From Tannerellaceae bacterium (GTDB taxonomy: Bacteria > Bacteroidota > Bacteroidia > Bacteroidales > Tannerellaceae): a stretch of 32,915 nt of DNA. Below, one piece after another: positions 7,138 to 15,716 of this stretch. The translations under genes and the position numbers were made by a program. Numbering within the stretch: the first letter of the stretch is position 1; every line of letters starts with the position of its first letter. The stretch lies in contig JAJQEE010000005.1 of assembly GCA_021201865.1 (NCBI GenBank), forward strand, positions 1 through 32,915, written 5' to 3'. The notes below the pieces were generated by a model. The model was given only the letters and a program-made list of their open reading frames with translations. It made no database searches and had not been told where the DNA came from.

Positions 7138-8328
7138 ATGAAAGTGTTTATATCAGGGATCGGAGTGGTGTCCGGGATAGGGATGAATGCAGAAGAACAT
7201 CTGGATTCTTTCCGTTGTGGCAGAAACGGATTGGGAAAGGTCACTCTTTTTCCTACCCGCCGGGAAGAGCCCGTATGTGAAGTGAAAGCGGATAATGCTG
7301 CTTTAAAGGAATATTTGGGAATTACTTCCCGTGAACATATTTCCCGTACGGCCTTACTGGGAATGGTTGCTGCAAGAGAGGCTTTTCAGGATGGAGACCT
7401 GGCTTCTCTGCATCCTCTGCGAATTGGCCTGATTTCTTCTACTTCTACCGGAGGAATGGATCTGACAGAGCATTTTTATCCACTTTTCAGATCGGATCAC
7501 CGGAAAGGCCGGTTAAGAAATATTGTGGGATATGACCCGGGAGAAAGTACAGGGCGGATTGCTTCCTATTTAGGAATAAAGGATTTCCGTACGACGATCA
7601 GTACCGGCTGTTCCTCTTCTGCCAATGCGATCCTGATGGGTGTACGGATGATCCGGCAGGGTTTGCTGGATGTGGTCGTAGCAGGAGGAACGGATGCTTT
7701 ATCGAAGTTTATCCTGAATGGATTTGCTTCTTTGGGGATACTGGATGATGAGCCATGTCGTCCGTTTGATGACTCACGGGCTGGCTTAAATCCGGGAGAG
7801 GGAGCCGGATATGTTGTACTTCAGTCAGAAACTACATTATTTAAAAAACCTTATTGTGAATTAGCCGGCTATGCCAACACGAATGATGTATTTCACGTCC
7901 CTGCTTCGCCTGAAACAGCGAACGGAGCGTTCTTCGCCATGAAGCAGGCACTGGAAAAAGCAGGTATTCAACCGGGTGAGATCGACTATATCCATGCACA
8001 TGGCACAGGAATCCCTGAAAAGGATGCTTCTGAAAGCAGGGCCATCAGTCATTTATTTGGAACAAATATTCCCCCTTTCAGTTCGACCAAACCTTTTATT
8101 GGACATACCTTAGGAGCTGCCGGAGGGGTAGATGCCGTATTGAGTGTCTTATCCATAGAAAAAGGGATCCATTTTCCCAATCTGAATTTTAAAGAACCGG
8201 TTGCCGGAACAGGATTGATCCCGGTTACAGAATATAAAGAAAAATTACCGGTCCGTACAGTATTATCCAATTCATTTGGTTTCGGAGGGAATAATACCAG
8301 TCTAATTTTCAGAAAAGTGGAGAAATAA
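7138..8328 (+). CDS. Beta-ketoacyl-ACP synthase, FabF-like, catalytically complete
   Basis: Starting at the ATG at 7138 (MKVFISGIGVVSG) gives 396 residues. An in-frame extension to 7054 lies over the promoter and is not used. The Cys-His-His triad is present: Cys158 in ISTGCSSSAN, His288 in HAHGTGIPEKDA and His323 in FIGHTLGAAGG. It would condense an acyl starter with malonyl-ACP in the cytoplasm. The following gene is a truncated ketosynthase-like partner starting three bases after this stop, so the pair probably works as a KS/chain-length-factor heterodimer, as in aryl-polyene, flexirubin-like and type II polyketide systems. The usual other genes of such clusters (acyl carrier protein, ketoreductase, dehydratase, ammonia lyase) are not in the window. 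Housekeeping FabF is less likely because of the partner gene. Confidence 0.88.
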   Translation: MKVFISGIGVVSGIGMNAEEHLDSFRCGRNGLGKVTLFPTRREEPVCEVKADNAALKEYLGITSREHISRTALLGMVAAREAFQDGDLASLHPLRIGLISSTSTGGMDLTEHFYPLFRSDHRKGRLRNIVGYDPGESTGRIASYLGIKDFRTTISTGCSSSANAILMGVRMIRQGLLDVVVAGGTDALSKFILNGFASLGILDDEPCRPFDDSRAGLNPGEGAGYVVLQSETTLFKKPYCELAGYANTNDVFHVPASPETANGAFFAMKQALEKAGIQPGEIDYIHAHGTGIPEKDASESRAISHLFGTNIPPFSSTKPFIGHTLGAAGGVDAVLSVLSIEKGIHFPNLNFKEPVAGTGLIPVTEYKEKLPVRTVLSNSFGFGGNNTSLIFRKVEK

Positions 8329-8331
8329 GCT

Positions 8332-9216
8332 ATGTTTGTATTCAAAGAAAAGATCTATATCACTGCTATCGGAGCCAACTATGAATTGGATACAAATCCG
8401 GATGGAACAGACCGGTTTTCTATAAAAGATAGTCCGGCAGAGGATGTCTCAACCTCCCATCCGGCAGTAAAACCGTATAGTAGCCGGTTTATCCGGATGG
8501 GGATTGCCGCAGCCATGGAGTGTTTAGAGCAACAACCGGATGTAAAGCCGGATGCTATTCTGACTGCGACAGGATTGGGATGCCTGGCGAATACTGAAAA
8601 ATGTCTGGATATCATGCTGGAAAATAAGGAAGAGTTGTTGGATCCAACCCCTTTTATGGAATCCTCTTTTAATAGTCTGGGAACACAAATTGCTGAGTTA
8701 ACAGATAATCCCTGTTATAATAGTACCTATGTACACCGGGGATGTTCTCTGGCAAGTGCCTTTCTGGATGCTGCTTTATTAATCTCAGAGAAGGAAGCAA
8801 AACATGTGTTGGTTGGTGCGGTTGATGAACTGACACCAGCTACGGCAGCTATTTTTAAGCGTTTGGGTATCTGGAAAAACCAGGAGCCGGGAGAGGGGGC
8901 TGCCTTTTTCATGCTTTCCGGGGAGCCGGGAGAAAATCAGTATGGAGAATTAGCTGCCATAGACCTCTTTAGTGGAGTACATCCGTCAGGAGAAGTCTAT
9001 CATCTGATATTGGATACACTCTGGAAGAATAAAATAGATGGGGCCTATATTGTCACCCCGGAGGAATACAAAGCGGTTTGTGGAGAATATTTCACCTCTA
9101 TCTCTTTTCCTGTGTGGGGTGTTGCTAAACGGATCCAGGAAAAAATATGTGAATGTCCGGTGGTGATTTATAACTCCTTTCTGGAGAATCATTCCTTGAT
9201 CATTATCAAGCCCTGA
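8332..9216 (+). CDS. Ketosynthase-like chain-length-factor homologue
   Basis: A 294-residue protein resembling the N-terminal half of a ketosynthase (beta-ketoacyl synthase N-terminal-like, Pfam ketoacyl-synt_2). It has PTPFMESSFNSLGTQIAEL, then YVHRGCSLASAFLDAALL with Cys138 at the nucleophile position, and VLVGAVDELTPATA matching the VVAGGTDAL strand of the upstream enzyme. The C-terminal half with the two catalytic His residues is absent, so it should not condense by itself. It starts three bases after the stop of the active ketosynthase, pointing to translational coupling and a heterodimer. Retention of Cys at the nucleophile position is unusual, since classical chain-length factors replace it. 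The product is unknown. Confidence 0.75.
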   Translation: MFVFKEKIYITAIGANYELDTNPDGTDRFSIKDSPAEDVSTSHPAVKPYSSRFIRMGIAAAMECLEQQPDVKPDAILTATGLGCLANTEKCLDIMLENKEELLDPTPFMESSFNSLGTQIAELTDNPCYNSTYVHRGCSLASAFLDAALLISEKEAKHVLVGAVDELTPATAAIFKRLGIWKNQEPGEGAAFFMLSGEPGENQYGELAAIDLFSGVHPSGEVYHLILDTLWKNKIDGAYIVTPEEYKAVCGEYFTSISFPVWGVAKRIQEKICECPVVIYNSFLENHSLIIIKP

Positions 9217-9249
9217 CCCCTGTTCCCCGCGCAGGCACAATTAAATGTA

Positions 9250-9257
9250 TAGATTTG
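9250..9257 (+). promoter_or_regulatory. Possible -7 box before the WlbA-like gene
   Basis: TAGATTTG matches TAnnTTTG and lies 29 bases ahead of the ATG at 9287. No TTTG is found at the expected -33 distance, so the promoter is only possible. Confidence 0.35.
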
Positions 9258-9286
9258 CGTTAAATTAAAATATAGAAAAATATCGA

Positions 9287-10309
9287 ATGAGCATGAATAA
9301 AATCAGATTTGCAGTGGTAGGATGTGGGCATATAGGAAAACGTCATGCCGAAATGATATCCCGTGATCCTGGGGCTGAATTGATTGCTTTATGCGATATT
9401 CTTCCTGTTGATAAACTGGGAATAGAACCGTATGCGGTTCCTTTCTTTTCTGATATAGTAGAGCTATTGAATAGCTCTTTAGAGATAGATGTCATTAATA
9501 TCTGTACTCCGAATGGTTTACATGCACAAATGGCTATCCAGGCTATCGAGGCCGGTTGCCATGTGGTGATAGAGAAACCGATCGCCCTGACCGCAGCGGA
9601 TGCGGAAAAGATTGTGTTTACTTCTCTTCGTTATCATAGACAGGTCTTTTGTGTGATGCAGAACCGCTATTCTCCCCCTTCGGTCTGGCTGAAAGAGATG
9701 GTGGATTCCGGAAAATTAGGGAAGGTCTATATGGTTCAACTGAATTGTTACTGGAACCGGGATGACAGATACTATAAATCCGGTAACTGGCATGGTGATG
9801 CGGAGTTGGATGGTGGAACACTTTTTACCCAGTTCTCCCATTTTATTGATATTATGTACTGGTTATTCGGGGATATCTGTAATATCCAGGCCCGTTTTGC
9901 AGATTTCAATCATGCTCATTCGACTGCTTTCGAAGATTCAGGAATTGTGAGTTTTGACTTTGTGAACGGAGGATCCGGGGTGCTGAATTATTCGACTGCT
10001 GTGTGGGATAAGAATCTGGAAAGTAGCATGTTGATTGTGGCAGAAAAGGGTAGTATAAAAGTCGGTGGACAATATATGAACGAGATCACCTATTGCCATA
10101 TAAAGGATTATGAGATGCCGGAGTTGGCTCCTACTAATCCGGGAAATGATTACGGCGCCTATAAAGGTTCTGCCCAAAACCATAATTTCGTGATCCGGAA
10201 TGTGGTACAGGTTCTGTCCGGCTCCAGAGAAGAACCCATTACTACCAATGTAATGGAAGGCCTGAAAGTTGTAGACATTATCCAACGGATCTATGCCCTG
10301 AAAAATTAA
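9287..10309 (+). CDS. Gfo/Idh/MocA oxidoreductase, WlbA/WbpB-like
   Basis: 340 residues, with the Rossmann motif VGCGHIG at 11-17 and EKP at 96-98 in HVVIEKPIALT. The stretch VMQNRYSPPSVWLKEMVDSG followed by GKVYMVQLNCYWNRDDRYY and GGTLFTQFSHFIDIMYWL is the arrangement I associate with WlbA/WbpB. Those NAD-dependent enzymes oxidise UDP-N-acetylglucosaminuronate at C3 in making di-N-acetylated sugars for surface polysaccharide. The partner aminotransferase and acetyltransferase are not nearby, so the pathway is inferred only from resemblance. It is intact and has no signal peptide. It lies 70 bases after the ketosynthase pair and may have its own promoter. Confidence 0.82.
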   Translation: MSMNKIRFAVVGCGHIGKRHAEMISRDPGAELIALCDILPVDKLGIEPYAVPFFSDIVELLNSSLEIDVINICTPNGLHAQMAIQAIEAGCHVVIEKPIALTAADAEKIVFTSLRYHRQVFCVMQNRYSPPSVWLKEMVDSGKLGKVYMVQLNCYWNRDDRYYKSGNWHGDAELDGGTLFTQFSHFIDIMYWLFGDICNIQARFADFNHAHSTAFEDSGIVSFDFVNGGSGVLNYSTAVWDKNLESSMLIVAEKGSIKVGGQYMNEITYCHIKDYEMPELAPTNPGNDYGAYKGSAQNHNFVIRNVVQVLSGSREEPITTNVMEGLKVVDIIQRIYALKN

Positions 10310-10379
10310 ATATAAAAGAATGTCTTAAACATCTATTAAATAAATAAGGGATAAAATAAAAATGGAGTTTTTATAATGT

Positions 10380-10387
10380 TATATTTG
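10380..10387 (+). promoter_or_regulatory. Possible -7 box for the plug-tamB-tamL operon
   Basis: TATATTTG matches TAnnTTTG and lies 33 bases upstream of the ATG at 10421. There is no recognisable -33 TTTG at 19 bases, so confidence is modest. Confidence 0.4.
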
Positions 10388-10420
10388 TATTCTCACCTAA
10401 CAACTTAAATTGAGAATGCT

Positions 10421-11095
10421 ATGAGAACGATCTGCCTACTCCTTGGTTTCTGTTGGATCTTTACTTCAGCGGCCGCACAGAATGATACATTGACCGGTGT
10501 ATTAAGAGACAAAAATGATCTGCCTATTAAAGGGTTTAGTGTTATTTTGGGAAAGGATAATCCATTGAAAACCAAGACAAATAAGCGCGGAGTATTTATG
10601 TTTAACCGGGCGGATCTTCAGGATACCCTTTATATTCATCTGAAAAAATCCAAAAAAGATTTTGCTGTGCCGGTAAATGGTCATCCCTACCTGACAATCA
10701 CTATTTTTAATGAAGAAGTGAATACACTTTACCAGACAGAGGCAGATGCTGATTTTATGGAATTAATTAACTTTAACCGGAACAAAATGCAGAGTTCAGA
10801 CGTTATTACTAAAAGTCAAATAGTAAAAAGTGGTTGCCATGATGTCCTTTGTCTCTTAAGACGAGTAGGGGGTGTCCAGGTAAATAGCGATGGCTCTGTA
10901 ATAATTCGTGGAAGCTTTTCCTTTGTTAACTCAACAGATCCTTTGATCGTAATTGATGGTGTGCAGATGAGAGATGCAGGTATCTTGAGGACTGTGCCGG
11001 TTGAAACCATAGAACAGTTAACCGTTCTGAAAGAGGCAGGGGAATATGGTGTCCAGGGTGCCAACGGAGTGATCGTTATCAAGACCACCAGATAA
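10421..11095 (+). CDS. Secreted carboxypeptidase-regulatory-like plus TonB plug protein without barrel
   Basis: 224 residues. A signal peptide (ICLLLGFCWIFTSAAAQ) is followed by a carboxypeptidase regulatory-like beta-sandwich (about 23-100, LTGVLRDKNDLPIKGFSVIL). A TonB-receptor plug domain (about 125-224) comes next: SDVITKSQIVKSG, GSVIIRGSFSF, DPLIVIDGVQM, VETIEQLTVLKEAGEYG and ANGVIVIKTTR. This is the order of a SusC N-terminus, but the protein ends where the barrel should begin. Later sequence is a different gene in another frame, so it is not a simple frameshift. It lies 16 bases before tamB, which suggests a periplasmic role tied to outer-membrane assembly rather than transport. It could also be the remnant of a receptor; the clean ends argue against this. 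Confidence 0.82.
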   Translation: MRTICLLLGFCWIFTSAAAQNDTLTGVLRDKNDLPIKGFSVILGKDNPLKTKTNKRGVFMFNRADLQDTLYIHLKKSKKDFAVPVNGHPYLTITIFNEEVNTLYQTEADADFMELINFNRNKMQSSDVITKSQIVKSGCHDVLCLLRRVGGVQVNSDGSVIIRGSFSFVNSTDPLIVIDGVQMRDAGILRTVPVETIEQLTVLKEAGEYGVQGANGVIVIKTTR

Positions 11096-11111
11096 CGAGG
11101 TAAAAACAAAT

Positions 11112-14100
11112 ATGAGGGTATTTCTTAAATGGGTAGGGATCATATGTCTTATACCGATCGTCCTGGTATTATTATTATCGGTCCTGTTATACATTCCACC
11201 ATTTCAGAATTTTGTGATAAGCAAGGCGGTTGGCTATGCTAATCAGGCAACCGGACTGGATATTAGTGTCCGGCGGCTTCGCCTGACTTTTCCTCTCAAA
11301 CTCACTGTCGAGGGGATGCAGGTAATTTCCCCTCCGGCAGACACTTTACTGATCGCAGAAAGGATGGATGCCCATATTAAACCGATCCCTCTGTTACGGA
11401 AAGAGGTGACCTTCCATGCATTTGATCTGGAGCAAGTGGTCCTGAATACCGATACCCTGATTGATGGTGTACACGCCCGGGGCTCTTTTAATCTATTAAA
11501 ATTATCTGCTCCGGATCTCAATCTGAATGATGAACATGTAAGAATTAACGGGGTTGAGTTGTCCGATGCAGATATTTCTGTTGTCCTGACTACCCCTCAG
11601 AAAGAAAAAGCGGATACTGTTTCGGCTCCGGTTAACTGGGTAATTGACCTGGAAAAGATCACTTTCCGGAAGGTGGACCTGGCACTGGATATGCCGGAGA
11701 GTCAATTGAATATTACCTCTTATATCGATAAAGCGGATCTTTCGGATGGAAAGGTCGATCTGGCACAAACCGTTTATACGGTAAATGAATTTTCCCTCTC
11801 CAACTCCTCTGTCCGTTATAATGGAAATGAGTTACAACCTACTGCCGGATTAGATCCCATGCATCTGGATCTTACGGATCTGAATATCAAAGTGCAGGAT
11901 ATTTTATATAGCGATACGGCTATGAGTGCCCGTATTGAATCGTTTACGGTACAGGATCGTTCCGGACTGGTAATCCGGCAACTGGAAGGAGAGATCCGGA
12001 GTGATAGTCTGACGATTGAAGTTCCGGAATTGACCTTGCAGACCGGTGAATCGGAATTGCGGTTGATGGCGTCTGTCCCGTGGAGTGCTTTGGATAAGGA
12101 GCCCCAGGGAAATATGAGAGCCCGGTTGAATGGATATGTAGGAAAAGGAGATATCATCAAAGTAGCCGGACAATTACCGGAAAATATAAGGAATAGCTAT
12201 CCGGACAGGCCCTTATCTATTGTCTTAGGAGCAGACGGTACGATGAATGCACTTCATATTCAACAATTAAAGGCAGACCTGCCGGGCGCCTTTTCTCTGA
12301 ATGCTTCCGGGAATATAAATAACCTGACGGATAGTATCTGGCGTGCTGCGGACATAGTGTTAAGTGCTGAAACAAGAGACCTGAGTTTTGTGGAAGGATT
12401 ACTTCCCGATTCTACCCGTCAACGAATCCATATCCCTCCCGGTATTAAATTATCCGGAGAGGTACAGTTAGCAAACAGGGAGTATCGCGGGCGGCTGTTG
12501 ATGACGGAAGCCAGGGCACGGATCAATTTGAATGGGCGGTATAACCAGGCGTCGGAAAGTTACACGGCTGATCTGAAGATCAAAGATCTTCAACCGGATC
12601 ATTTCCTCCCTCAGGATTCTTTGTTCCTGCTTTCGGCAACGATCCAAGCGGACGGAAGAGGTACGGATCCCTATAGTGGTTCTACCCGGATGAATGTGCA
12701 GGGTACGATCGAGGAGGTGCAGTATGCTTCCATGCACTTAACGAATGTGGCTATTGCGGGTTCTCTGGCTCAGCACCAGGCTAAGATAGAGGTGGACAGT
12801 GAGGATCCGAATGCGGACCTGGATCTTTTATTTGAAGGAACTTTTCAGAAAGATCTGCTAAAAGGTTCGTTGACATTAGATGTGGATACGTTGGACCTCC
12901 ATGGGCTGCATCTCATACAGGATACGATCATGACCTCTTTCCAGATGTTTGCAGAAGTGGAAAGTAACCTGAAGATGGATTACCTGATTGATCTTACGCT
13001 GGGAAACTGGGAGATCACTACGGCTACTTCCCGGTATAATCCGAAGATTGTGACTCTGCATGCGCAGACCAATGAGGATACGACCCGTGTTTCTCTTCAT
13101 GCCGGTGATTTAGGAGTATATCTGACAGGAAATGCGGATATTCAATCTATGATCGGACAGTTCTCAACAATCTCTACAGAGATAAACAGGCAATTGCAGC
13201 AGGATACGGTCATCCATATTACAGAGATCCGGCCTTTGTTCCCGGATATGCATCTGGAGATTACTGCCGGACGGGATAATCCGTTGTACACCTATCTTTC
13301 CCAGTCTGAAATTAAATTTAGTGAATTGTATGTAGATGGTACCACTTCCCCGGAAGACGGTCTTCAACTGGATGCCGGATTATATGGGTTTATGAGGGAT
13401 ACACTCCGTATTGATACGGTCCAGTTGGAGATACGGCAGGATACGGCCGGATTGAATTACGATGTGGAAGTGATCAAACACCGTTACCGGAACCAGCAGC
13501 CCTTCTCGGCTGGTGTTGCCGGTGTCGTAAGAGATAATTATGTAGACGCCGGCTTCGAATTCCGGAATGAGAAAGATTCAATCGGATTCCTTTTAGGGGT
13601 AAGGGCTAATAAAGTGGCAGGTGGTATCCGGATTCAACTGTTTCCGGATGATCCGGTGCTGGCTTACCGGGATTTTCAGTTAAATCCGGATAACTATATT
13701 ATTTACAGGAGTAAGACGGATATTGAGGCAAATGTCCGCTTCATCGGAGAGAAGAATGCCTCTTTATGGATCCATTCTTCTCCGGAAAGTGGGACGATGG
13801 AGCAGTTATTTGCAGAGATCAGCCAGTTGGATCTCTCTTCTCTTTCGGATATTCCGGGGTTCCCACAGTTGGACGGTGTGTTGAATGCTTCGGTCCGGTA
13901 TGAACCGGAAGATAGTACGTTCCTTGTTTTTGCTGATATTAATATAGATACACTTTTTTATAATGGGGGACGAGTAGGTGAAGTCACGTTGAATGCCACT
14001 TATCTGCCTTTGGGAAACGGACAACAGCAGGTGGATTTGCATATGTTCCGTGACCAGGCAGAGGCACTGTCAGCGACCGGGATGTATACTTCCGGAACAC

Positions 14101-15716
14101 CGGATCATATTTCCGGTACGATTAATCTGCACGCCTTCCCGATGGCTATGGTTTCTCCGTTTGTTCCGGATCAGATGGCGGAGTTTTCCGGTACATTGAA
14201 CGGGGAAATGACGATCGAGGGAAGTACCCAGGCTCCTGACCTGAATGGCTATCTTCAGATGGATACAGCTTCCATTTTTGTAGTACCCGCCGGTATGGCC
14301 TTCCGTATAGATGACCAACGGATTCCGGTGGAGCAGAGTCTGGTCACTTTCAATCAGTGGAAGATCTATGGAGAAGGGAATAATCCGTTTATTATAGATG
14401 GTACGGTCAATCTGAGCCAGGTCTCCCGCATTATGACCGACCTGACGCTTACGGCTGACAATATGGAATTACTCAATTCGGAACACACCTCGGAAAGTCT
14501 GGTATACGGCCGTTTACTGGTTAGTCTGAATTCGACCATCCAGGGACCTTTAAATGGACTGGAATTAAGAGGGGATGTTCATCTGCTGGGAGGAACGAAT
14601 GTGACGTATGTGTTAACGGATTCTCCGTTGACCGTGCAGGACCGTTTGGATGGGTTGGTCACTTTTGTCTCTTTTGCGGATACGGTGAATCTCCGTCCGG
14701 ACCGGAATCAGGCGCCACAGGCACCTGCCGGAATGGATATGCTTATTTCTATTCAGATCGATCAGTCGGTCCAATTGAATGTAGATCTGACGCCGGATCA
14801 GTCCAACCATGTAGAAGTGACCGGTGGAGGGGATCTTACGTTTCAGTCTACCCGGCTGGGGGATATGGTACTCAACGGACGGTATACGATCTCAGAAGGG
14901 ACCGTGTCCTATACACTGCCGGTAGTACCACTGAAGGACTTCTCCATCCATGCAGATAGTTATGTGGAGTTTAATGGTAACCCCATGAATCCGACCGTGA
15001 ATCTGACAGCAACCGAAAGGGTGCGCGCTTCTGTGGCAGGTGAATCGGGTAGCCGCATGGTCAACTTTGATGTGGGTATCGTAGTGACAGGGAACCTGGA
15101 GGATCTGTCCCTTGATTTTACGCTGGCTGCTCCTGAGGATATTTCCGTGCAAAATGATCTGGCCGGAATGGGACAGGAAGAGGTTTCCAAGCAGGCGGTG
15201 GGTATGTTAGTGACAGGCCGGTATTTAGCCGGTGGCGGTGGAAGTACCAACTTTGATATGGGGGATGCATTGAATACCTTCCTGCAGAATGAAATTGGTA
15301 ATATTGCCGGAGATGCCTTAAAGTCTGTGGATATTTCTTTCGACTCGGATACGTATAACGATGGTGGTGAATCAAGAACAGATTATTCCTTTCGTTTCTC
15401 CAAACGTTTCTATAATGACCGCATACAGGTGGTGATCGGGGGCCGGGTCTCTACGGGTAGTGACCTGAACACGGATAATACCCAGTCTTTTATTGATGAT
15501 GTGTCTGTTGAATATCGTCTGGATGAAACGGGCACACGGTTTGTGAGAGTATTCCATGATAAGAATTATGAAAGTTTGTTGGAAGGAGAAATTGTAGAGA
15601 CTGGTGTTGGATTAGTATTGAGGAAGAAAATGAGATATCTGAAGGAACTTTTCATATTCAGAAAAAATAAGAATAAACCTGTAAATGACGAAAAGGAGGT
15701 AGTCACTGCCAGATGA
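11112..15716 (+). CDS. tamB: TamB, translocation and assembly module inner-membrane component
   Basis: 1534 residues. One N-terminal membrane anchor (IPIVLVLLLSVLLYIPPF, about 15-32) is followed by a long periplasmic body of repeating beta strands, as in AsmA/TamB-type lipid-bridge proteins. The C-terminal TamB (DUF490) domain covers about 1100-1500 and includes LNGRYTISEGTVSYTLPVVP and EVSKQAVGMLVTGRYLAG. A short basic tail ends the protein. TamB spans the periplasm and works with an Omp85 partner. Its stop overlaps the start of tamL by four bases (ATGA), so the two are translationally coupled. At 4.6 kb it is the longest gene here and contains no frameshift. Confidence 0.93.
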   Translation: MRVFLKWVGIICLIPIVLVLLLSVLLYIPPFQNFVISKAVGYANQATGLDISVRRLRLTFPLKLTVEGMQVISPPADTLLIAERMDAHIKPIPLLRKEVTFHAFDLEQVVLNTDTLIDGVHARGSFNLLKLSAPDLNLNDEHVRINGVELSDADISVVLTTPQKEKADTVSAPVNWVIDLEKITFRKVDLALDMPESQLNITSYIDKADLSDGKVDLAQTVYTVNEFSLSNSSVRYNGNELQPTAGLDPMHLDLTDLNIKVQDILYSDTAMSARIESFTVQDRSGLVIRQLEGEIRSDSLTIEVPELTLQTGESELRLMASVPWSALDKEPQGNMRARLNGYVGKGDIIKVAGQLPENIRNSYPDRPLSIVLGADGTMNALHIQQLKADLPGAFSLNASGNINNLTDSIWRAADIVLSAETRDLSFVEGLLPDSTRQRIHIPPGIKLSGEVQLANREYRGRLLMTEARARINLNGRYNQASESYTADLKIKDLQPDHFLPQDSLFLLSATIQADGRGTDPYSGSTRMNVQGTIEEVQYASMHLTNVAIAGSLAQHQAKIEVDSEDPNADLDLLFEGTFQKDLLKGSLTLDVDTLDLHGLHLIQDTIMTSFQMFAEVESNLKMDYLIDLTLGNWEITTATSRYNPKIVTLHAQTNEDTTRVSLHAGDLGVYLTGNADIQSMIGQFSTISTEINRQLQQDTVIHITEIRPLFPDMHLEITAGRDNPLYTYLSQSEIKFSELYVDGTTSPEDGLQLDAGLYGFMRDTLRIDTVQLEIRQDTAGLNYDVEVIKHRYRNQQPFSAGVAGVVRDNYVDAGFEFRNEKDSIGFLLGVRANKVAGGIRIQLFPDDPVLAYRDFQLNPDNYIIYRSKTDIEANVRFIGEKNASLWIHSSPESGTMEQLFAEISQLDLSSLSDIPGFPQLDGVLNASVRYEPEDSTFLVFADINIDTLFYNGGRVGEVTLNATYLPLGNGQQQVDLHMFRDQAEALSATGMYTSGTPDHISGTINLHAFPMAMVSPFVPDQMAEFSGTLNGEMTIEGSTQAPDLNGYLQMDTASIFVVPAGMAFRIDDQRIPVEQSLVTFNQWKIYGEGNNPFIIDGTVNLSQVSRIMTDLTLTADNMELLNSEHTSESLVYGRLLVSLNSTIQGPLNGLELRGDVHLLGGTNVTYVLTDSPLTVQDRLDGLVTFVSFADTVNLRPDRNQAPQAPAGMDMLISIQIDQSVQLNVDLTPDQSNHVEVTGGGDLTFQSTRLGDMVLNGRYTISEGTVSYTLPVVPLKDFSIHADSYVEFNGNPMNPTVNLTATERVRASVAGESGSRMVNFDVGIVVTGNLEDLSLDFTLAAPEDISVQNDLAGMGQEEVSKQAVGMLVTGRYLAGGGGSTNFDMGDALNTFLQNEIGNIAGDALKSVDISFDSDTYNDGGESRTDYSFRFSKRFYNDRIQVVIGGRVSTGSDLNTDNTQSFIDDVSVEYRLDETGTRFVRVFHDKNYESLLEGEIVETGVGLVLRKKMRYLKELFIFRKNKNKPVNDEKEVVTAR

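Noticed and set aside
10421-11095. Plug protein as the front of a frameshifted full receptor
   Set aside because: Sequence immediately after the stop is tamB in another frame with its own membrane anchor; no barrel sequence is found in any frame.
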